Source of the DNA: JAHDVS01 sp964370985
GTDB taxonomy: Bacteria; Actinomycetota; Thermoleophilia; Gaiellales; Gaiellaceae
Assembly: GCA_964370985.1 (NCBI GenBank)
Contig: CAYJLE010000011.1
Location: 16,667 to 80,666, forward strand
DNA length: 64,000 nt
Direction: 5' to 3'
Shown: positions 44,065 to 52,571 of the stretch, one piece after another
Layout of the letters: every line of letters starts with the position of its first letter
Position numbering within the stretch: the first letter of the stretch is position 1
The notes under the pieces: model-generated
Seen by the model: only the letters and a program-made list of their open reading frames with translations
Told to the model about the DNA's origin: nothing
Databases searched by the model: none
Made by a program: the position numbers and the translations under genes

Positions 44065-44685
44065 CTACTTGGAATAGAGCTCGACGATCAGTTGCTCCTG
44101 GACGGGCGCGTCGATCTCGCCGCGCTCCGGCACCTTGAGGATCTTTCCGGTCAGGTTGTCGTGGTCGGCCTGGAGCCATGCCGGCACGGACGCGGTCAGG
44201 TCGGTCGCGTCGCGCACGACCTGCTCGACCGGGCTCGCCGTCTTCAGCTGCACGATATCGCCGACGCGCACCTGGAAGCTCGGGATGTTGACACGCCTGC
44301 CGTTCACGAGGTAGTGACCGTGGCGGATCGTCTGCCGCGCCTGCGCACGCGAAGCGGCGAAGCCGAGCCGGTAGACGACGTTATCGAGGCGCAGCTCGAG
44401 AATCCGCAGCAGCTCCTCTCCGGTGATGCCCGATCGCCGCGAGGCCTTCGCGTAGTAGATCCTGAACTGCTTCTCGAGAATCCCGTAGTAGCGGCGCGCC
44501 CGCTGCTTCTCGCGCAGCTGGAGCAGGTACTCCGACTGCTTGATGCGACCGCGACCGTGCTCGCCCGGCGGGTAGCTGCGGCGCTCGATCGCACACCGCT
44601 CCGTCAGGCAGCGCTCGCCTTTCAGGAAGAGCTTCATCCCCTCCCGGCGGCACTGCTTGCACTTGGGACTGCGATCACGGGCCAT
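44065..44685 (-). CDS. rpsD: Ribosomal protein S4
   Basis: S4 is a primary 16S rRNA binder and, in many bacteria, a translational regulator of the alpha cluster. The 206-residue protein has an N-terminal four-cysteine zinc site (CKQC...CLTERC), YGILEKQFRIYYAKASRRSGITG, and the S4 RNA-binding domain (LDNVVYRLGFAASRAQARQTIRHGHYLVNGRRVNIPSFQV). Its final codons AAG TAG run straight into a palindromic repeat. Confidence 0.97.
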   Translation of the reverse strand: MARDRSPKCKQCRREGMKLFLKGERCLTERCAIERRSYPPGEHGRGRIKQSEYLLQLREKQRARRYYGILEKQFRIYYAKASRRSGITGEELLRILELRLDNVVYRLGFAASRAQARQTIRHGHYLVNGRRVNIPSFQVRVGDIVQLKTASPVEQVVRDATDLTASVPAWLQADHDNLTGKILKVPERGEIDAPVQEQLIVELYSK

Positions 44686-44767
44686 TAGCGGGGCGGCCGA
44701 AGGCCGCTTCGGTGGTGACCCCGTTCGGGGGCGGGTGGTGGGGATGGCATTGTGGGGTGGTGGGGAT

Positions 44768-45172
44768 TCATACGCGCCTCCGCTTCTTCTGACGCACGCC
44801 GTTATGGGCCTGGGGCGTGACGTCCTTGACCCCGAGGATCTCGAGCCCGGCCGCCTGGAGCGACCGGATCGCGGTCTCGCGGCCGGAGCCGGGGCCCTTG
44901 ACGAACACCTCGACCTTCTGGAGCCCGTTCTCCATGCCCTTGCGCGCGCAGGAGTCGGCCGTCACCTGGGCGGCGAACGGCGTCGACTTGCGGGAGCCCT
45001 TGAATCCGGCGGAGCCGGCGCTCTCCCAGCAGATCACGGCGCCGTCCTTGTCGGTGAGGGTGACGATCGTGTTGTTGAACGACGTCTTGATGTGCGCCTG
45101 CCCGATCGCGATGTTCTTCTTGATGCGGCGGCGCGCCCGGGTCTTGCCCGCAGTTCGGCGAGGAGGCGCCAC
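44768..45172 (-). CDS. rpsK: Ribosomal protein S11
   Basis: S11 lines the small-subunit platform near the E site. The 134-residue protein has the usual basic N-terminus, then IAIGQAHIKTSFNNTIVTLTDKDGAVICWESAGSAGFKGSRKSTPFAAQ and GLEILGVKDVTPQAHNGVRQKKRRRV. The GTG start shares one base with the rpsM stop (TAGTG). An 82-base gap with G-rich repeats separates it from rpsD. Confidence 0.97.
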   Translation of the reverse strand: MAPPRRTAGKTRARRRIKKNIAIGQAHIKTSFNNTIVTLTDKDGAVICWESAGSAGFKGSRKSTPFAAQVTADSCARKGMENGLQKVEVFVKGPGSGRETAIRSLQAAGLEILGVKDVTPQAHNGVRQKKRRRV

Positions 45173-45543
45173 TACTTCTTCTTCCCGCGGCCGACGGTCT
45201 TCTTCGGGCCCTTGCGCGTGCGCGCGTTCGTCTTCGTCCGCTGGCCCTGGACGGGCAGCCCGCGCCGATGGCGCACGCCGCGGTAGCAGCCGATCTCCAT
45301 CAACCGCTTGATCGCCTGCGAGCGGTCGCGACGCAGATCGCCCTCGACCTCGAGGTTCGCGTCGATGTAGCCGCGGAGCTTCGTGATCTCCTCGTCGGTG
45401 AGGTCGCGCACCTTCTCGTCAGGGGACAGGCCGAGATCCGCGCAGACCGTCCGCGCGGTCGAGCCGCCGATCCCGAAGATGTACGTGAGCGCGACCTCGA
45501 GGCGCTTCTCGCGCGGGAGGTTGACGCCGGCGATACGTGCCAT
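45172..45543 (-). CDS. rpsM: Ribosomal protein S13
   Basis: S13 sits in the small-subunit head and contacts the P-site tRNA and L5. The 123-residue protein starts MARIAGVNLPREKRLEVALTYIFGIG, has the helix-two-turn-helix region, and ends with the basic tail RGLPVQGQRTKTNARTRKGPKKTVGRGKKK. It is coupled to rpsK by overlap. Confidence 0.97.
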   Translation of the reverse strand: MARIAGVNLPREKRLEVALTYIFGIGGSTARTVCADLGLSPDEKVRDLTDEEITKLRGYIDANLEVEGDLRRDRSQAIKRLMEIGCYRGVRHRRGLPVQGQRTKTNARTRKGPKKTVGRGKKK

Positions 45544-45550
45544 CAGAAAC

Positions 45551-45664
45551 TCACCCCTGCCGCTGCTTGTGCCGCGGATTGCTGCAGATAACCATGGTCG
45601 TGCCGTGCCGCTTGATGATGCGGCAGCGCTCGCACATGGGCTTCACGGATGCTCTCACCTTCAC
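45551..45664 (-). CDS. rpmJ: Ribosomal protein L36, zinc-ribbon form
   Basis: The 37-residue protein reads VKVRASVKPMCERCRIIKRH and ends VICSNPRHKQRQG. The three cysteines and the histidine of the zinc ribbon are present, so this is the zinc-binding form. The GTG at 45664 has AGAGGAG upstream, and the stop lies 7 bases before rpsM. infA normally precedes it but is absent. Confidence 0.95.
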   Translation of the reverse strand: MKVRASVKPMCERCRIIKRHGTTMVICSNPRHKQRQG

Positions 45665-45694
45665 TTGACTCTCCTCTTGCGGCAGGCCTTCACT

Positions 45695-45722
45695 GGAACC
45701 GCGCCCGAATGAGCGCGGTTCC
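45695..45722. repeat. 10-bp hairpin in the map-rpmJ gap
   Basis: The arms GGAACCGCGC (45695-45704) and GCGCGGTTCC (45713-45722) pair perfectly around an 8-base loop. The sequence continues with CGAGAC, recalling the GAGACC tails at 4021 and 5031. It occupies the 94-base gap where infA would be expected. Confidence 0.65.
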
Positions 45723-45758
45723 CGAGACACGGCTCGGCACGGCCGGAGCCGCGGCCCG

Positions 45759-46547
45759 TCATGGTAGCAGAGAACCGACCCGCGAGCCCGCCGCGAGTCG
45801 GGTAGACGCCGTCAGGACCTGCGGGTCGCCGTCCGTGACGGCGACCGTGTGCTCGAAATGGGCCGAGAGCGACCCGTCGGCGGTCGAGATCGACCAGCCG
45901 TCGTCGGCGAGCACGACGGTCGCGCCGCCGGAGGTGATCATCGGCTCGATCGCGAGCGTGAGGCCCGGCGCAAGCTCCGGTCCCCGGCCGGGCTCTCCGA
46001 AGTTCGGGATCTGCGGCTCCTCGTGCATCGACCGGCCGACGCCGTGCCCGACGAGCGAGCGCACGACCGAGAAGCCCGCCTCCTCGGTCACCCGCTGGAC
46101 CGCCGCGGAGATGTCGCCGATCCGGTTGCCGGACCGGGCTTCCGCGATCCCCGCCTCGAGGGCAGCCTGACACACGTCGAGCAGCCGCTGCACCTCCGGC
46201 TCGATCTCGCCGACCGCGAACGTGTAGGCGCTGTCCGCGACGAGCCCGTCGAGGGTGACCCCGACATCGACCGAGAGCACGTCGCCCCCCTCGAGCCGGT
46301 ACGGCCCCGGGATGCCGTGGACGACCATCGGGCCGGGCGAGGCGCAGATCGACGCCGGGAAGCCGCGGTAGCCCTTGAATGTCGGGACACCGCCGCGGGC
46401 ACGAATGTGCTCCTCCGCGATCCTGTCCAGCTCCGCGGTCGTGATCCCCGGCCGGATGTTCTCGCCCACCAGCTCGAGCGTTTCCGCAACGACCCGGCCG
46501 GCCCGTGCCATCGCCTCGACCTCCCGTGGCGACTTGCGGACGATCAC
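45759..46547 (-). CDS. map: Methionine aminopeptidase, type I
   Basis: Map removes the initiator methionine from new proteins. The 262-residue protein has the five metal ligands: two aspartates in VLSVDVGVTLDGLVADSAYTF, the histidine in VGHGVGRSMHEEPQIPNFG, and the glutamates in LAIEPMI and HFEHTVAVTDGDPQVLT. Usual family elements GYRGFPASICASPGPMVVHGIPG are present. The GTG overlaps the adk stop as GTGA. Confidence 0.95.
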   Translation of the reverse strand: MIVRKSPREVEAMARAGRVVAETLELVGENIRPGITTAELDRIAEEHIRARGGVPTFKGYRGFPASICASPGPMVVHGIPGPYRLEGGDVLSVDVGVTLDGLVADSAYTFAVGEIEPEVQRLLDVCQAALEAGIAEARSGNRIGDISAAVQRVTEEAGFSVVRSLVGHGVGRSMHEEPQIPNFGEPGRGPELAPGLTLAIEPMITSGGATVVLADDGWSISTADGSLSAHFEHTVAVTDGDPQVLTASTRLAAGSRVGSLLP

Positions 46548-47137
46548 GATCCACCCTCACGAGCACGAACGCGCTCGAGCACGTCCTCGATCGCGGCGTA
46601 GACCTCGCCGACCTGCCCGCCCGCGTCGACGCCGACGAGGATGCTCCGCGCCAGGTAGTAGGCGACCAGCGGCTCGGTCTGCCCACGGTAGACCTCCATC
46701 CGGCGGCGGATCGTCTCGGGCGTGTCGTCGGTGCGCCCCTCCTGCTCCGCCCTGCCGAGCAGCCGGCGAACCGCCTCCTCCTCCGCGAGCTGGAGGTCGA
46801 TGACGACCGCGAGGCGCCGGCCGATCCCGGCCAGCATCTCGTCGAGCGCCTCCGCCTGGGCGATCGTGCGCGGGAAACCGTCGAGGATGCAGCCGGAGGA
46901 CGTATCGCCCACGCCGAGCCGCTCGCGGATCAGCGCCACGATCAGGTCATCGGGCACGAGCTCGCCTGCCGCGAGGATCGGCTCGACCCGCAGGCCGAGC
47001 TCCGTCCGCGCCGCCACGGCGGCCCTGAGCATGTCGCCGGTCGAGATCTGCGGGATGTCGTAGTCCTCGGCGATGCGCTTCGCCTGCGTGCCCTTGCCGG
47101 CCCCGGGCGGGCCCAGGAGTAGGAGGTCGAGCGGCAC
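46544..47137 (-). CDS. adk: Adenylate kinase
   Basis: Adk interconverts ATP, AMP and ADP. The 197-residue protein has the P-loop LLLGPPGAGKGTQAKRI, the AMP-binding ISTGDMLRAAV, ILDGFPRTIAQAEAL, and RRLLGRAEQEGRTDDTPETIRRRM. It is the short form without the zinc-type LID insert. The GTG at 47137 follows secY by six bases. Confidence 0.96.
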   Translation of the reverse strand: MPLDLLLLGPPGAGKGTQAKRIAEDYDIPQISTGDMLRAAVAARTELGLRVEPILAAGELVPDDLIVALIRERLGVGDTSSGCILDGFPRTIAQAEALDEMLAGIGRRLAVVIDLQLAEEEAVRRLLGRAEQEGRTDDTPETIRRRMEVYRGQTEPLVAYYLARSILVGVDAGGQVGEVYAAIEDVLERVRAREGGS

Positions 47138-47143
47138 GACCTG

Positions 47144-48397
47144 CTAGCGGAGGAAGCCCTCGTAGTGGCGCATCATCATCTGCGACTCCATCTGCCGCAT
47201 CGTGTCGAGCGCCACGCCGACCACGATCAGGATCGAGGTGCCGCCGAAGGCGGCCGCGGTCGCCTGGGAGAAGCCTCCGTAGCGGATCGCGATCGTGGGG
47301 ATCGTCGCGACGAGTGCCAGCCAGAGCGCCCCGGGCAGGGTCAGGCGGCTGAGCACGCGATCCAGATACTGGGCGGTCGGAGGCCCGGGCCTGATGCCCG
47401 GGATGTAGCCGCCGTGCTTGCGCAGGTTGTCGGCCTGGTCGACGGGATTGAACTGCACCGCCGTGTAGAAGTACGTGAAGACGACGATCAGGAACCCCTG
47501 CATGAAGATGTAGAGCAGGCTGCTCGGCAGGAAGTGCTCGTTGATGAATCCCTGCGTCGCCGGGAAGAACTGACCGACCGTCGGCGGGAACGCCATGATC
47601 GCCGCCGCGAAGATGATGGGGATCACCCCCGCCATGTTCACGCGCAGCGGCATGTAGGTCGACCCACCGCTCGTCATTCGCCGGCCGACGACCCGCTTCG
47701 CGTACTGGATCGGGATCCGTCGCTGCCCCTCCTGCACGAAGACGACCGCGACGATGATCGCGAGGGAGATGATCGGCAGGAACAGCCGCTCCGTGGGGCC
47801 GCCCGACCACCACGCGCGGAGGCCGCCGGGGAGCGCGGCGAGGATCGAGGCGAAGATGAGGAGGGAGATGCCGTTGCCGATGCCCCGCTTCGTGATCAGC
47901 TCGCCCATCCACATGAGCAGCGTCGTGCCCGCGGTCAGGGAGACGACGATCAGGACGACCCGGCCGGCGTCGAGCGGCAGCGCACCCTGGCGGTTGAAGA
48001 GGTACGAGTAGCCGAGCGCCTGGAGCGCGGCCAGAATGACGGTGAAGTACCGCGTGTACTGGTTGATCTTCGTGTACCCGGCCTCGCCCTCCTTCTGTAG
48101 CTGCTCGAGGCGGGGGATCACCACGGTCAGGAGCTGCATGATGATCGACGCGGTGACGTACGGCATGATCCCGAGCGCGAACAGCGCGAACTGCGAGAGC
48201 GCCCCGCCCGAGAAGATGTTCAGGAGCGACAGGATCGTGCCGCTCTGCTGCGACAGGTACTCCTTGATCTGGTCGGGATCGACGCCCGGGGCGGGGATCC
48301 AGCTCCCCAGCCGGTAGAGCGCGAGGATCATGGCCGTGAAGAGCACGCGCCGCCGGAGCTCCGGGACGCGCCAGGCGTTCGTCAGCCAGGACAGCAC
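47144..48397 (-). CDS. secY: Preprotein translocase channel subunit SecY
   Basis: SecY forms the membrane channel for exported and membrane proteins. The 417-residue protein shows about ten membrane helices. Helix 2a/plug region ALSQFALFALGIMPYVTASIIMQLL, the cytosolic loop KEGEAGYTKINQYTRY and FTYFYTAVQFNPVDQADNLRKHGGYIPGIRPG are typical. The GTG start directly abuts the rplO stop (TAGGTG). Confidence 0.97.
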   Translation of the reverse strand: MLSWLTNAWRVPELRRRVLFTAMILALYRLGSWIPAPGVDPDQIKEYLSQQSGTILSLLNIFSGGALSQFALFALGIMPYVTASIIMQLLTVVIPRLEQLQKEGEAGYTKINQYTRYFTVILAALQALGYSYLFNRQGALPLDAGRVVLIVVSLTAGTTLLMWMGELITKRGIGNGISLLIFASILAALPGGLRAWWSGGPTERLFLPIISLAIIVAVVFVQEGQRRIPIQYAKRVVGRRMTSGGSTYMPLRVNMAGVIPIIFAAAIMAFPPTVGQFFPATQGFINEHFLPSSLLYIFMQGFLIVVFTYFYTAVQFNPVDQADNLRKHGGYIPGIRPGPPTAQYLDRVLSRLTLPGALWLALVATIPTIAIRYGGFSQATAAAFGGTSILIVVGVALDTMRQMESQMMMRHYEGFLR

Positions 48398-49030
48398 CTA
48401 GCTCTCGGCTCCCTCTTCCTCGCCGCTCGCGGCCTCCACGGCCGGCTCCTCCGGCTCCTCTGGCTCGCTCGCCGCGACCGGCGCCTGGCCGGCGGCGGCC
48501 CTGCGCGCGGCAGCCTTGCGGGCCTTGCGCGACGGGCGCGAAGACGGCTCGCGCAGCGCGGTCGCGGTGCCGCCGGCCGCCTCGATCTTCTCGCGCGCGG
48601 ACCCGGAGAACAGGTGCGCGGTGACGTTCAGCCGCTTCGTCAGCTCGCCGTCGCCGAGGATCTTCACGTCGATGCGCAGGTTCTTGAGGAGGCCCTTCTC
48701 GACGAGGGACTCGGGCGTCACGTCGGCGCCGGCTTCGAACACCCGCTCGAGGTCGCGCACGTTCACGGGCTGCGTCGAAGTGCGGTGCGGCCCCACCGGC
48801 ATGGCGTCGGCGGAGGTGTTGCCGCGCAGCTTGGGCAGCCGCATCGCGATCGGCATCTGGCCACCCTCGAAGCCGGGGCGCATCCGGTGCGACCCGGCCC
48901 GCGACTTCTGGCCCTTGATCCCGCGGCCGGAGTAGCGGCCCTTGCCGGAACCGAGACCGCGGCCGATCCGCTTCCTCGGCTTGCGCTTCTGGGCGGGCCC
49001 GAGCGTCGAGAGGTTGAGCTCGTCGGTCAC
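48398..49030 (-). CDS. rplO: Ribosomal protein L15 with extended C-terminal tail
   Basis: L15 is an early large-subunit assembly protein. The core (about 1-150) has KRIGRGLGSGKGRYSGRGIKGQKSRAG and MRPGFEGGQMPIAMRLPKLRG. After it come about 60 extra residues that are first basic (SRPSRKARKAAARRAAAG) and then acidic (EPEEPEEPAVEAASGEEEGAES). The total of 210 residues is well above the usual length near 150. The GTG overlaps the rpmD stop. Confidence 0.96.
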   Translation of the reverse strand: MTDELNLSTLGPAQKRKPRKRIGRGLGSGKGRYSGRGIKGQKSRAGSHRMRPGFEGGQMPIAMRLPKLRGNTSADAMPVGPHRTSTQPVNVRDLERVFEAGADVTPESLVEKGLLKNLRIDVKILGDGELTKRLNVTAHLFSGSAREKIEAAGGTATALREPSSRPSRKARKAAARRAAAGQAPVAASEPEEPEEPAVEAASGEEEGAES

Positions 49031-49215
49031 GACTGGACCTCCTCGATCCTCACGAGGTGGCGGACCTTGCGCAGCATCCCGGCCAGCTCCGGCGACTCGG
49101 GCCGCTCGACCGACCGCCCGATCCGGCCGAGCCCGAGCGCCCGCAACGTGCCGCGGTGCTTCTCGGTCTGCCCGATCTGGCTACGAGTCTGCGTGATCTT
49201 CAGCATCGTGTGCAT
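49027..49215 (-). CDS. rpmD: Ribosomal protein L30
   Basis: The 62-residue protein has LKITQTRSQIGQTEKHRGTLRALGLGRIGRSVERPES, the standard L30 pattern. ATG 49215 has a better upstream AGGCAGGA than the ATG at 49206. Either way the gene overlaps the rpsE 3' end by 26-35 bases, an unusually long overlap in this cluster. Confidence 0.94.
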   Translation of the reverse strand: MHTMLKITQTRSQIGQTEKHRGTLRALGLGRIGRSVERPESPELAGMLRKVRHLVRIEEVQS

Positions 49216-49732
49216 TGTCCTGCCTCTTCGTGATCAGGACCTCGTGGATCGCCTTGCCGCGCGCCCGCGCGACCTCCTCCGGGCGCTTCAGCGACTTCAG
49301 CGCGTCCACCGTGGCCTTGAGCATGTTGATCGGGTTCGTGGTGCCGAGGCTCTTCGCGAGGATGTCGCGGATCCCGGCCAGCTCGAGCACGGCGCGCACG
49401 CCGCCGCCCGCGATCACGCCCGTGCCCGGGCTCGCGGGGCGCAACAGCACCCGAGCGGCGTCGAAGCGGCCGAGCACCTCGTGGGTGATCGTCTGCCCGT
49501 GCTTCGGCACGGAGAAGAGGTTCTTCTTCGCGTCGTCGACGGCCTTCGAGATCGCGAGCGGCACCTCCCGCGCCTTGCCGTAGCCGACGCCGACACGGTC
49601 GACCTCGTCTCCGATCACGACGAGCGCGGTGAACGAGAAACGCCGCCCGCCCTTCACGACCTTGGCGACGCGGTTGATCTCGACCACGCGCTCCTTCAGC
49701 TCACGTTCGCCCGCGAACTCCATGGCGGCCAT
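49181..49732 (-). CDS. rpsE: Ribosomal protein S5
   Basis: S5 acts in decoding fidelity and mRNA unwinding. The 183-residue protein has ELKERVVEINRVAKVVKGGRRFSFTALVVIGDE, VGVGYGKAREVPLAISKAVDDAKKNL, LRPASPGTGVIAGGGVRAVLELAGIRDILAKSLGTTNPINM. ATG 49732 shares one base with the rplR stop (TGATG). Its last 20 or so residues (TKRQDNAHDAEDHADS) overlap rpmD. Confidence 0.97.
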   Translation of the reverse strand: MAAMEFAGERELKERVVEINRVAKVVKGGRRFSFTALVVIGDEVDRVGVGYGKAREVPLAISKAVDDAKKNLFSVPKHGQTITHEVLGRFDAARVLLRPASPGTGVIAGGGVRAVLELAGIRDILAKSLGTTNPINMLKATVDALKSLKRPEEVARARGKAIHEVLITKRQDNAHDAEDHADS

Positions 49733-50088
49733 CAAAACTCGAGCCCTCCTTCCCGGGCAGCGTCGGCGAGCGCCTTGACGCGCCCGTGGTAGAGGAACCC
49801 TCCCCGGTCGAACACGACCCGCTGGACGCCGGCCGCTCGGGCCCGCTCCGCGAGCAGCGCGCCGACCGCAGCCGCCTGCTTCGTCTTCGTTCCCTCGAAG
49901 CCCGCGCGCACGCCGATCCAGTCGGCGGACGCGAGCGTGCGCCCCGCGTCGTCGTCGACGAGCTGGGCGAAGATGCCCCGGTTCGAGCGGAACACGACCA
50001 GGCGCGGCCGCTCCGCGGTACCGGCGACCTTCTTGCGCACCCGGCGGTGGCGGCGCCTGCGCAGATCGTTCCCCGTCATCGTCGCCAT
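49732..50088 (-). CDS. rplR: Ribosomal protein L18
   Basis: L18 binds 5S rRNA. The 118-residue protein has RRHRRVRKKVAGTAERPRLVVFRSNRGIFAQLVDD, and ends DRGGFLYHGRVKALADAAREGGLEF as usual. Coupled to rpsE by TGATG. Confidence 0.97.
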   Translation of the reverse strand: MATMTGNDLRRRRHRRVRKKVAGTAERPRLVVFRSNRGIFAQLVDDDAGRTLASADWIGVRAGFEGTKTKQAAAVGALLAERARAAGVQRVVFDRGGFLYHGRVKALADAAREGGLEF

Positions 50089-50091
50089 CGC

Positions 50092-50625
50092 CTAAGCCCT
50101 CTTTCCGATCTTGCGGCGCACATGCTCGCCCGAGTAGCGGATTCCCTTGCCCTTGTAGGGCTCGGGCGGCCGGAGCGAGCGGATCTCCGCCGCGACCTGC
50201 CCGACCTGCTGCTTGTCGATCCCCTTCACGACGACGACCGTCGGCTGGGGCACCTCGAAGTCGATCCCCTGCGGGGCCTTCACGGCCACCGGGTGGGAGA
50301 ACCCGAGCGCGAGCTCGAGGTCGGTGCCCTTGAGCTGGGCGCGGTACCCGACCCCCTGGATCTCGAGGCGGCGCTCGAAGCCCTTCGTGACGCCCTCGAC
50401 CATGTTGGCGACGAGCGTCCGGGTGAGCCCGTGCAGGGCCCGGTCGCCGCCGCGGTCGGTCGGTCGGGTGACGACGAGCTCGCCGTCAGCCTGCTCGACG
50501 GTGATGCGGTGCGGGACGGCCTGCTCGAGCGCGCCGAGCGGGCCGCTCACCGCGACGCGGCCGGGCGCGATCGAGACGTCGACGCCCGACGGGACCGGGA
50601 TCGGTTTCCTGCCGATTCTGCTCAT
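50092..50625 (-). CDS. rplF: Ribosomal protein L6
   Basis: L6 lies at the base of the factor-binding stalk. The 177-residue protein starts MSRIGRKPIPVPSGVDVSIAPG, has HGLTRTLVANMVEGVTKGFERRLEIQGVGYRA, and ends RPPEPYKGKGIRYSGEHVRRKIGKRA. Both internal repeats are intact. Confidence 0.97.
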   Translation of the reverse strand: MSRIGRKPIPVPSGVDVSIAPGRVAVSGPLGALEQAVPHRITVEQADGELVVTRPTDRGGDRALHGLTRTLVANMVEGVTKGFERRLEIQGVGYRAQLKGTDLELALGFSHPVAVKAPQGIDFEVPQPTVVVVKGIDKQQVGQVAAEIRSLRPPEPYKGKGIRYSGEHVRRKIGKRA

Positions 50626-50664
50626 GCGCTCTCGTGGGTTGTGTTGGCGATTCGACTCATGGGG

Positions 50665-51060
50665 CTACCAGACGAAACAGATGACCTCGCCGCCAATGCC
50701 GAGCTCCTGGGCCTGGCGGCTCGTGACGATTCCCCGCGACGTGGAGAGGACCGCGGTGCCCATCCCCCCGAGGACGCGCGGAAGGCGCTCCTTGCGGGCG
50801 TAGATGCGACGCCCGGGCTTGGAGATCCGCTTGAGGTCGGTGATCACCCGCTCGCGGTTCCGCCCGAACTTGAGCTCGACCACCAGCGTATCGAAGCTCT
50901 CGCCCTTCTTGACGTGGTAGTCCTTGATGTAGCCCTCCTCCAGGAGCAGGCGGGCGATCTCGACCTTCAGCCTCGAGCTCGGCATCTCGGTCGCGTCGTG
51001 CAGCGCGCGGTTCGCGTTGCGAATCCGCGTCAGCATGTCGGCAATCGGGTCGGTCAGCAC
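50665..51060 (-). CDS. rpsH: Ribosomal protein S8
   Basis: S8 binds the central domain of 16S rRNA and can repress the spc cluster in other bacteria. The 131-residue protein starts VLTDPIADMLTRIRNANRALHD and ends LGGMGTAVLSTSRGIVTSRQAQELGIGGEVICFVW. GTG start at 51060. Confidence 0.97.
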   Translation of the reverse strand: MLTDPIADMLTRIRNANRALHDATEMPSSRLKVEIARLLLEEGYIKDYHVKKGESFDTLVVELKFGRNRERVITDLKRISKPGRRIYARKERLPRVLGGMGTAVLSTSRGIVTSRQAQELGIGGEVICFVW

Positions 51061-51076
51061 GTCCGCGCCCCCTCGA

Positions 51077-51262
51077 CTACCACGACGACTTCGTCATGCC
51101 GGGGATCATGCCCCTGTGCGCGAGCTGCCTGAGGCAGATCCGGCACAGGCCGAACTTCTGGTACACGGCACGCGGCCTGCCGCAGCGGTTGCAGCGGGTG
51201 TACTGACGCGTCTTGAACTTCTGCGGCCTCGCGGCCTTCACGACCAGGCTCGTCTTCGCCAT
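51077..51262 (-). CDS. rpsN: Ribosomal protein S14, zinc-binding type Z
   Basis: The 61-residue protein has the two CxxC pairs CNRC and CRIC of the short zinc-binding S14 and ends QLAHRGMIPGMTKSSW. This is the usual type in the spc cluster of actinobacteria. Confidence 0.97.
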   Translation of the reverse strand: MAKTSLVVKAARPQKFKTRQYTRCNRCGRPRAVYQKFGLCRICLRQLAHRGMIPGMTKSSW

Positions 51263-51274
51263 ACTCCTCGTCTC

Positions 51275-51844
51275 CTATTCGGACCGGAACGGGAGGCCCA
51301 GCTCGCGCAAGAGCGCGAGCGCCTGCTCGTCCGTCTTCGCTGTGGTGGTGATCGTCACGTCGAGACCGCGGATCGCGTCCACGGAGTCGTAGTCGATCTC
51401 CGGGAAGATGATCTGCTCGCGGATGCCGAGCGAGTAGTTTCCCCGCCCGTCGAACGATCGCGGCGACAGGCCGCGGAAGTCGCGGATCCGCGGCAACGCG
51501 ATCGAGACGAGCCGGTCGAGGAACTCGTACATGCGAGCCCCGCGGAGCGTCACCTTGGTACCGATCGGCATGCCCTCGCGCAGCTTGAAGGCGGCGATCG
51601 ACTTCCGCGCCCGCCGGATCTGCGCCTTCTGGCCGGCGATCAGGGTGAGCTGCTCGGCCGCGCTCTCGAGCGCCTTGGCGTTGGTCTTCGCCTCGCCGAC
51701 ACCCATGTTCAGCGTGATCTTCGCGACGCGCGGGACCTCCATGATCGAGCCGAGGCCGAGCGTCTCCTTGAGGCCCGAGCGCACCTCGGAGTCGTAGCGC
51801 TCCTTGAGGCGCGGAACGTAGCCGTTTCCGTTCTCGGCGGCCAT
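51275..51844 (-). CDS. rplE: Ribosomal protein L5
   Basis: L5 binds 5S rRNA and contacts the P-site tRNA. The 189-residue protein has LKERYDSEVRSGLKETLGLGSIMEVPRVAKITLNMGVGEA, REGMPIGTKVTLRGARMYEFLDRLVSIALPRIRDFRGL and IFPEIDYDSVDAIRGLDVTITTTAKTDEQALALLRELGLPF. ATG 51844 shares one base with the rplX stop. Confidence 0.97.
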   Translation of the reverse strand: MAAENGNGYVPRLKERYDSEVRSGLKETLGLGSIMEVPRVAKITLNMGVGEAKTNAKALESAAEQLTLIAGQKAQIRRARKSIAAFKLREGMPIGTKVTLRGARMYEFLDRLVSIALPRIRDFRGLSPRSFDGRGNYSLGIREQIIFPEIDYDSVDAIRGLDVTITTTAKTDEQALALLRELGLPFRSE

Positions 51845-52206
51845 CAGCGATCCACCACCTCGCCGCAGTCGGCGCGCTTGCAGACGCGCACCTTCGTCGT
51901 CACGCCCTCCTTCGTCTCGCGCACCGAGTAGCCGACCCGCGTTGCGCGCTGGCAGACGGGGCAGACGAGCATCACGTTCGAGACGGACACCGCTGCCGCC
52001 AGGTCGAAGATCCCGCCCGGCTGCACCTGGGTCTGACCCATCCGGCTCGGGTTCTTCATCGGGCGCGGACGGCGGTGGTCCTTGACGATGTTCAGGTTCT
52101 CGACGATCACGCGGCGCTCGCGCGGCCTCGCCTCGAGGACGCTGCCGCGCTTGCCCCGGTCCTTGCCCGAGGTCATCTGGACGGTGTCGCCTTTGCGGAT
52201 CCTCAT
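51844..52206 (-). CDS. rplX: Ribosomal protein L24
   Basis: L24 starts large-subunit assembly. The 120-residue protein has the KOW motif region MRIRKGDTVQMTSGKDRGKRGSVLEARP, VKDHRRPRP and a four-cysteine zinc-like module (CPVC...CKRADC), then GEVVDR. ATG 52206 overlaps the rplN stop as ATGA. Confidence 0.97.
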   Translation of the reverse strand: MRIRKGDTVQMTSGKDRGKRGSVLEARPRERRVIVENLNIVKDHRRPRPMKNPSRMGQTQVQPGGIFDLAAAVSVSNVMLVCPVCQRATRVGYSVRETKEGVTTKVRVCKRADCGEVVDR

Positions 52207-52571
52207 AGGACCTCCGGGGCGAGAGACACGATCTTCATGAAGTTCTTCTCCCGCAGCTCGCGGGCAACGGGCCCGAAGATGCGCGTGCCTCGGGGGTTGC
52301 GCTGGTTGTCGATCAGCACGGCAGCGTTCTCGTCGAAGGCGATCGAGGTTCCGTCGTCGCGAGAGAACGGCTTCTTCGTCCTGACGACCACCGCCTTGAC
52401 GACCTCGCCCTTCTTGACCGCGCCGTGCGGCGTCGCGACCTTGACCGTGCCGACGATCACATCGCCGACCCGGGCGTAGCGCCGCTTCGAGCCGCCGAGC
52501 ACGCGAATGCAGAGCAGCTCGCGCGCTCCCGTGTTGTCGGCGACACGAAGGCGGGACTCCTGCTGGATCAC
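52203..52571 (-). CDS. rplN: Ribosomal protein L14
   Basis: L14 forms an intersubunit bridge. The 122-residue protein starts VIQQESRLRVADNTGARELLCIRVLGGSKRRYARVGDVIVGTVK and ends FGPVARELREKNFMKIVSLAPEVL. The GTG overlaps the rpsQ stop as GTGA. Confidence 0.97.
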   Translation of the reverse strand: MIQQESRLRVADNTGARELLCIRVLGGSKRRYARVGDVIVGTVKVATPHGAVKKGEVVKAVVVRTKKPFSRDDGTSIAFDENAAVLIDNQRNPRGTRIFGPVARELREKNFMKIVSLAPEVL

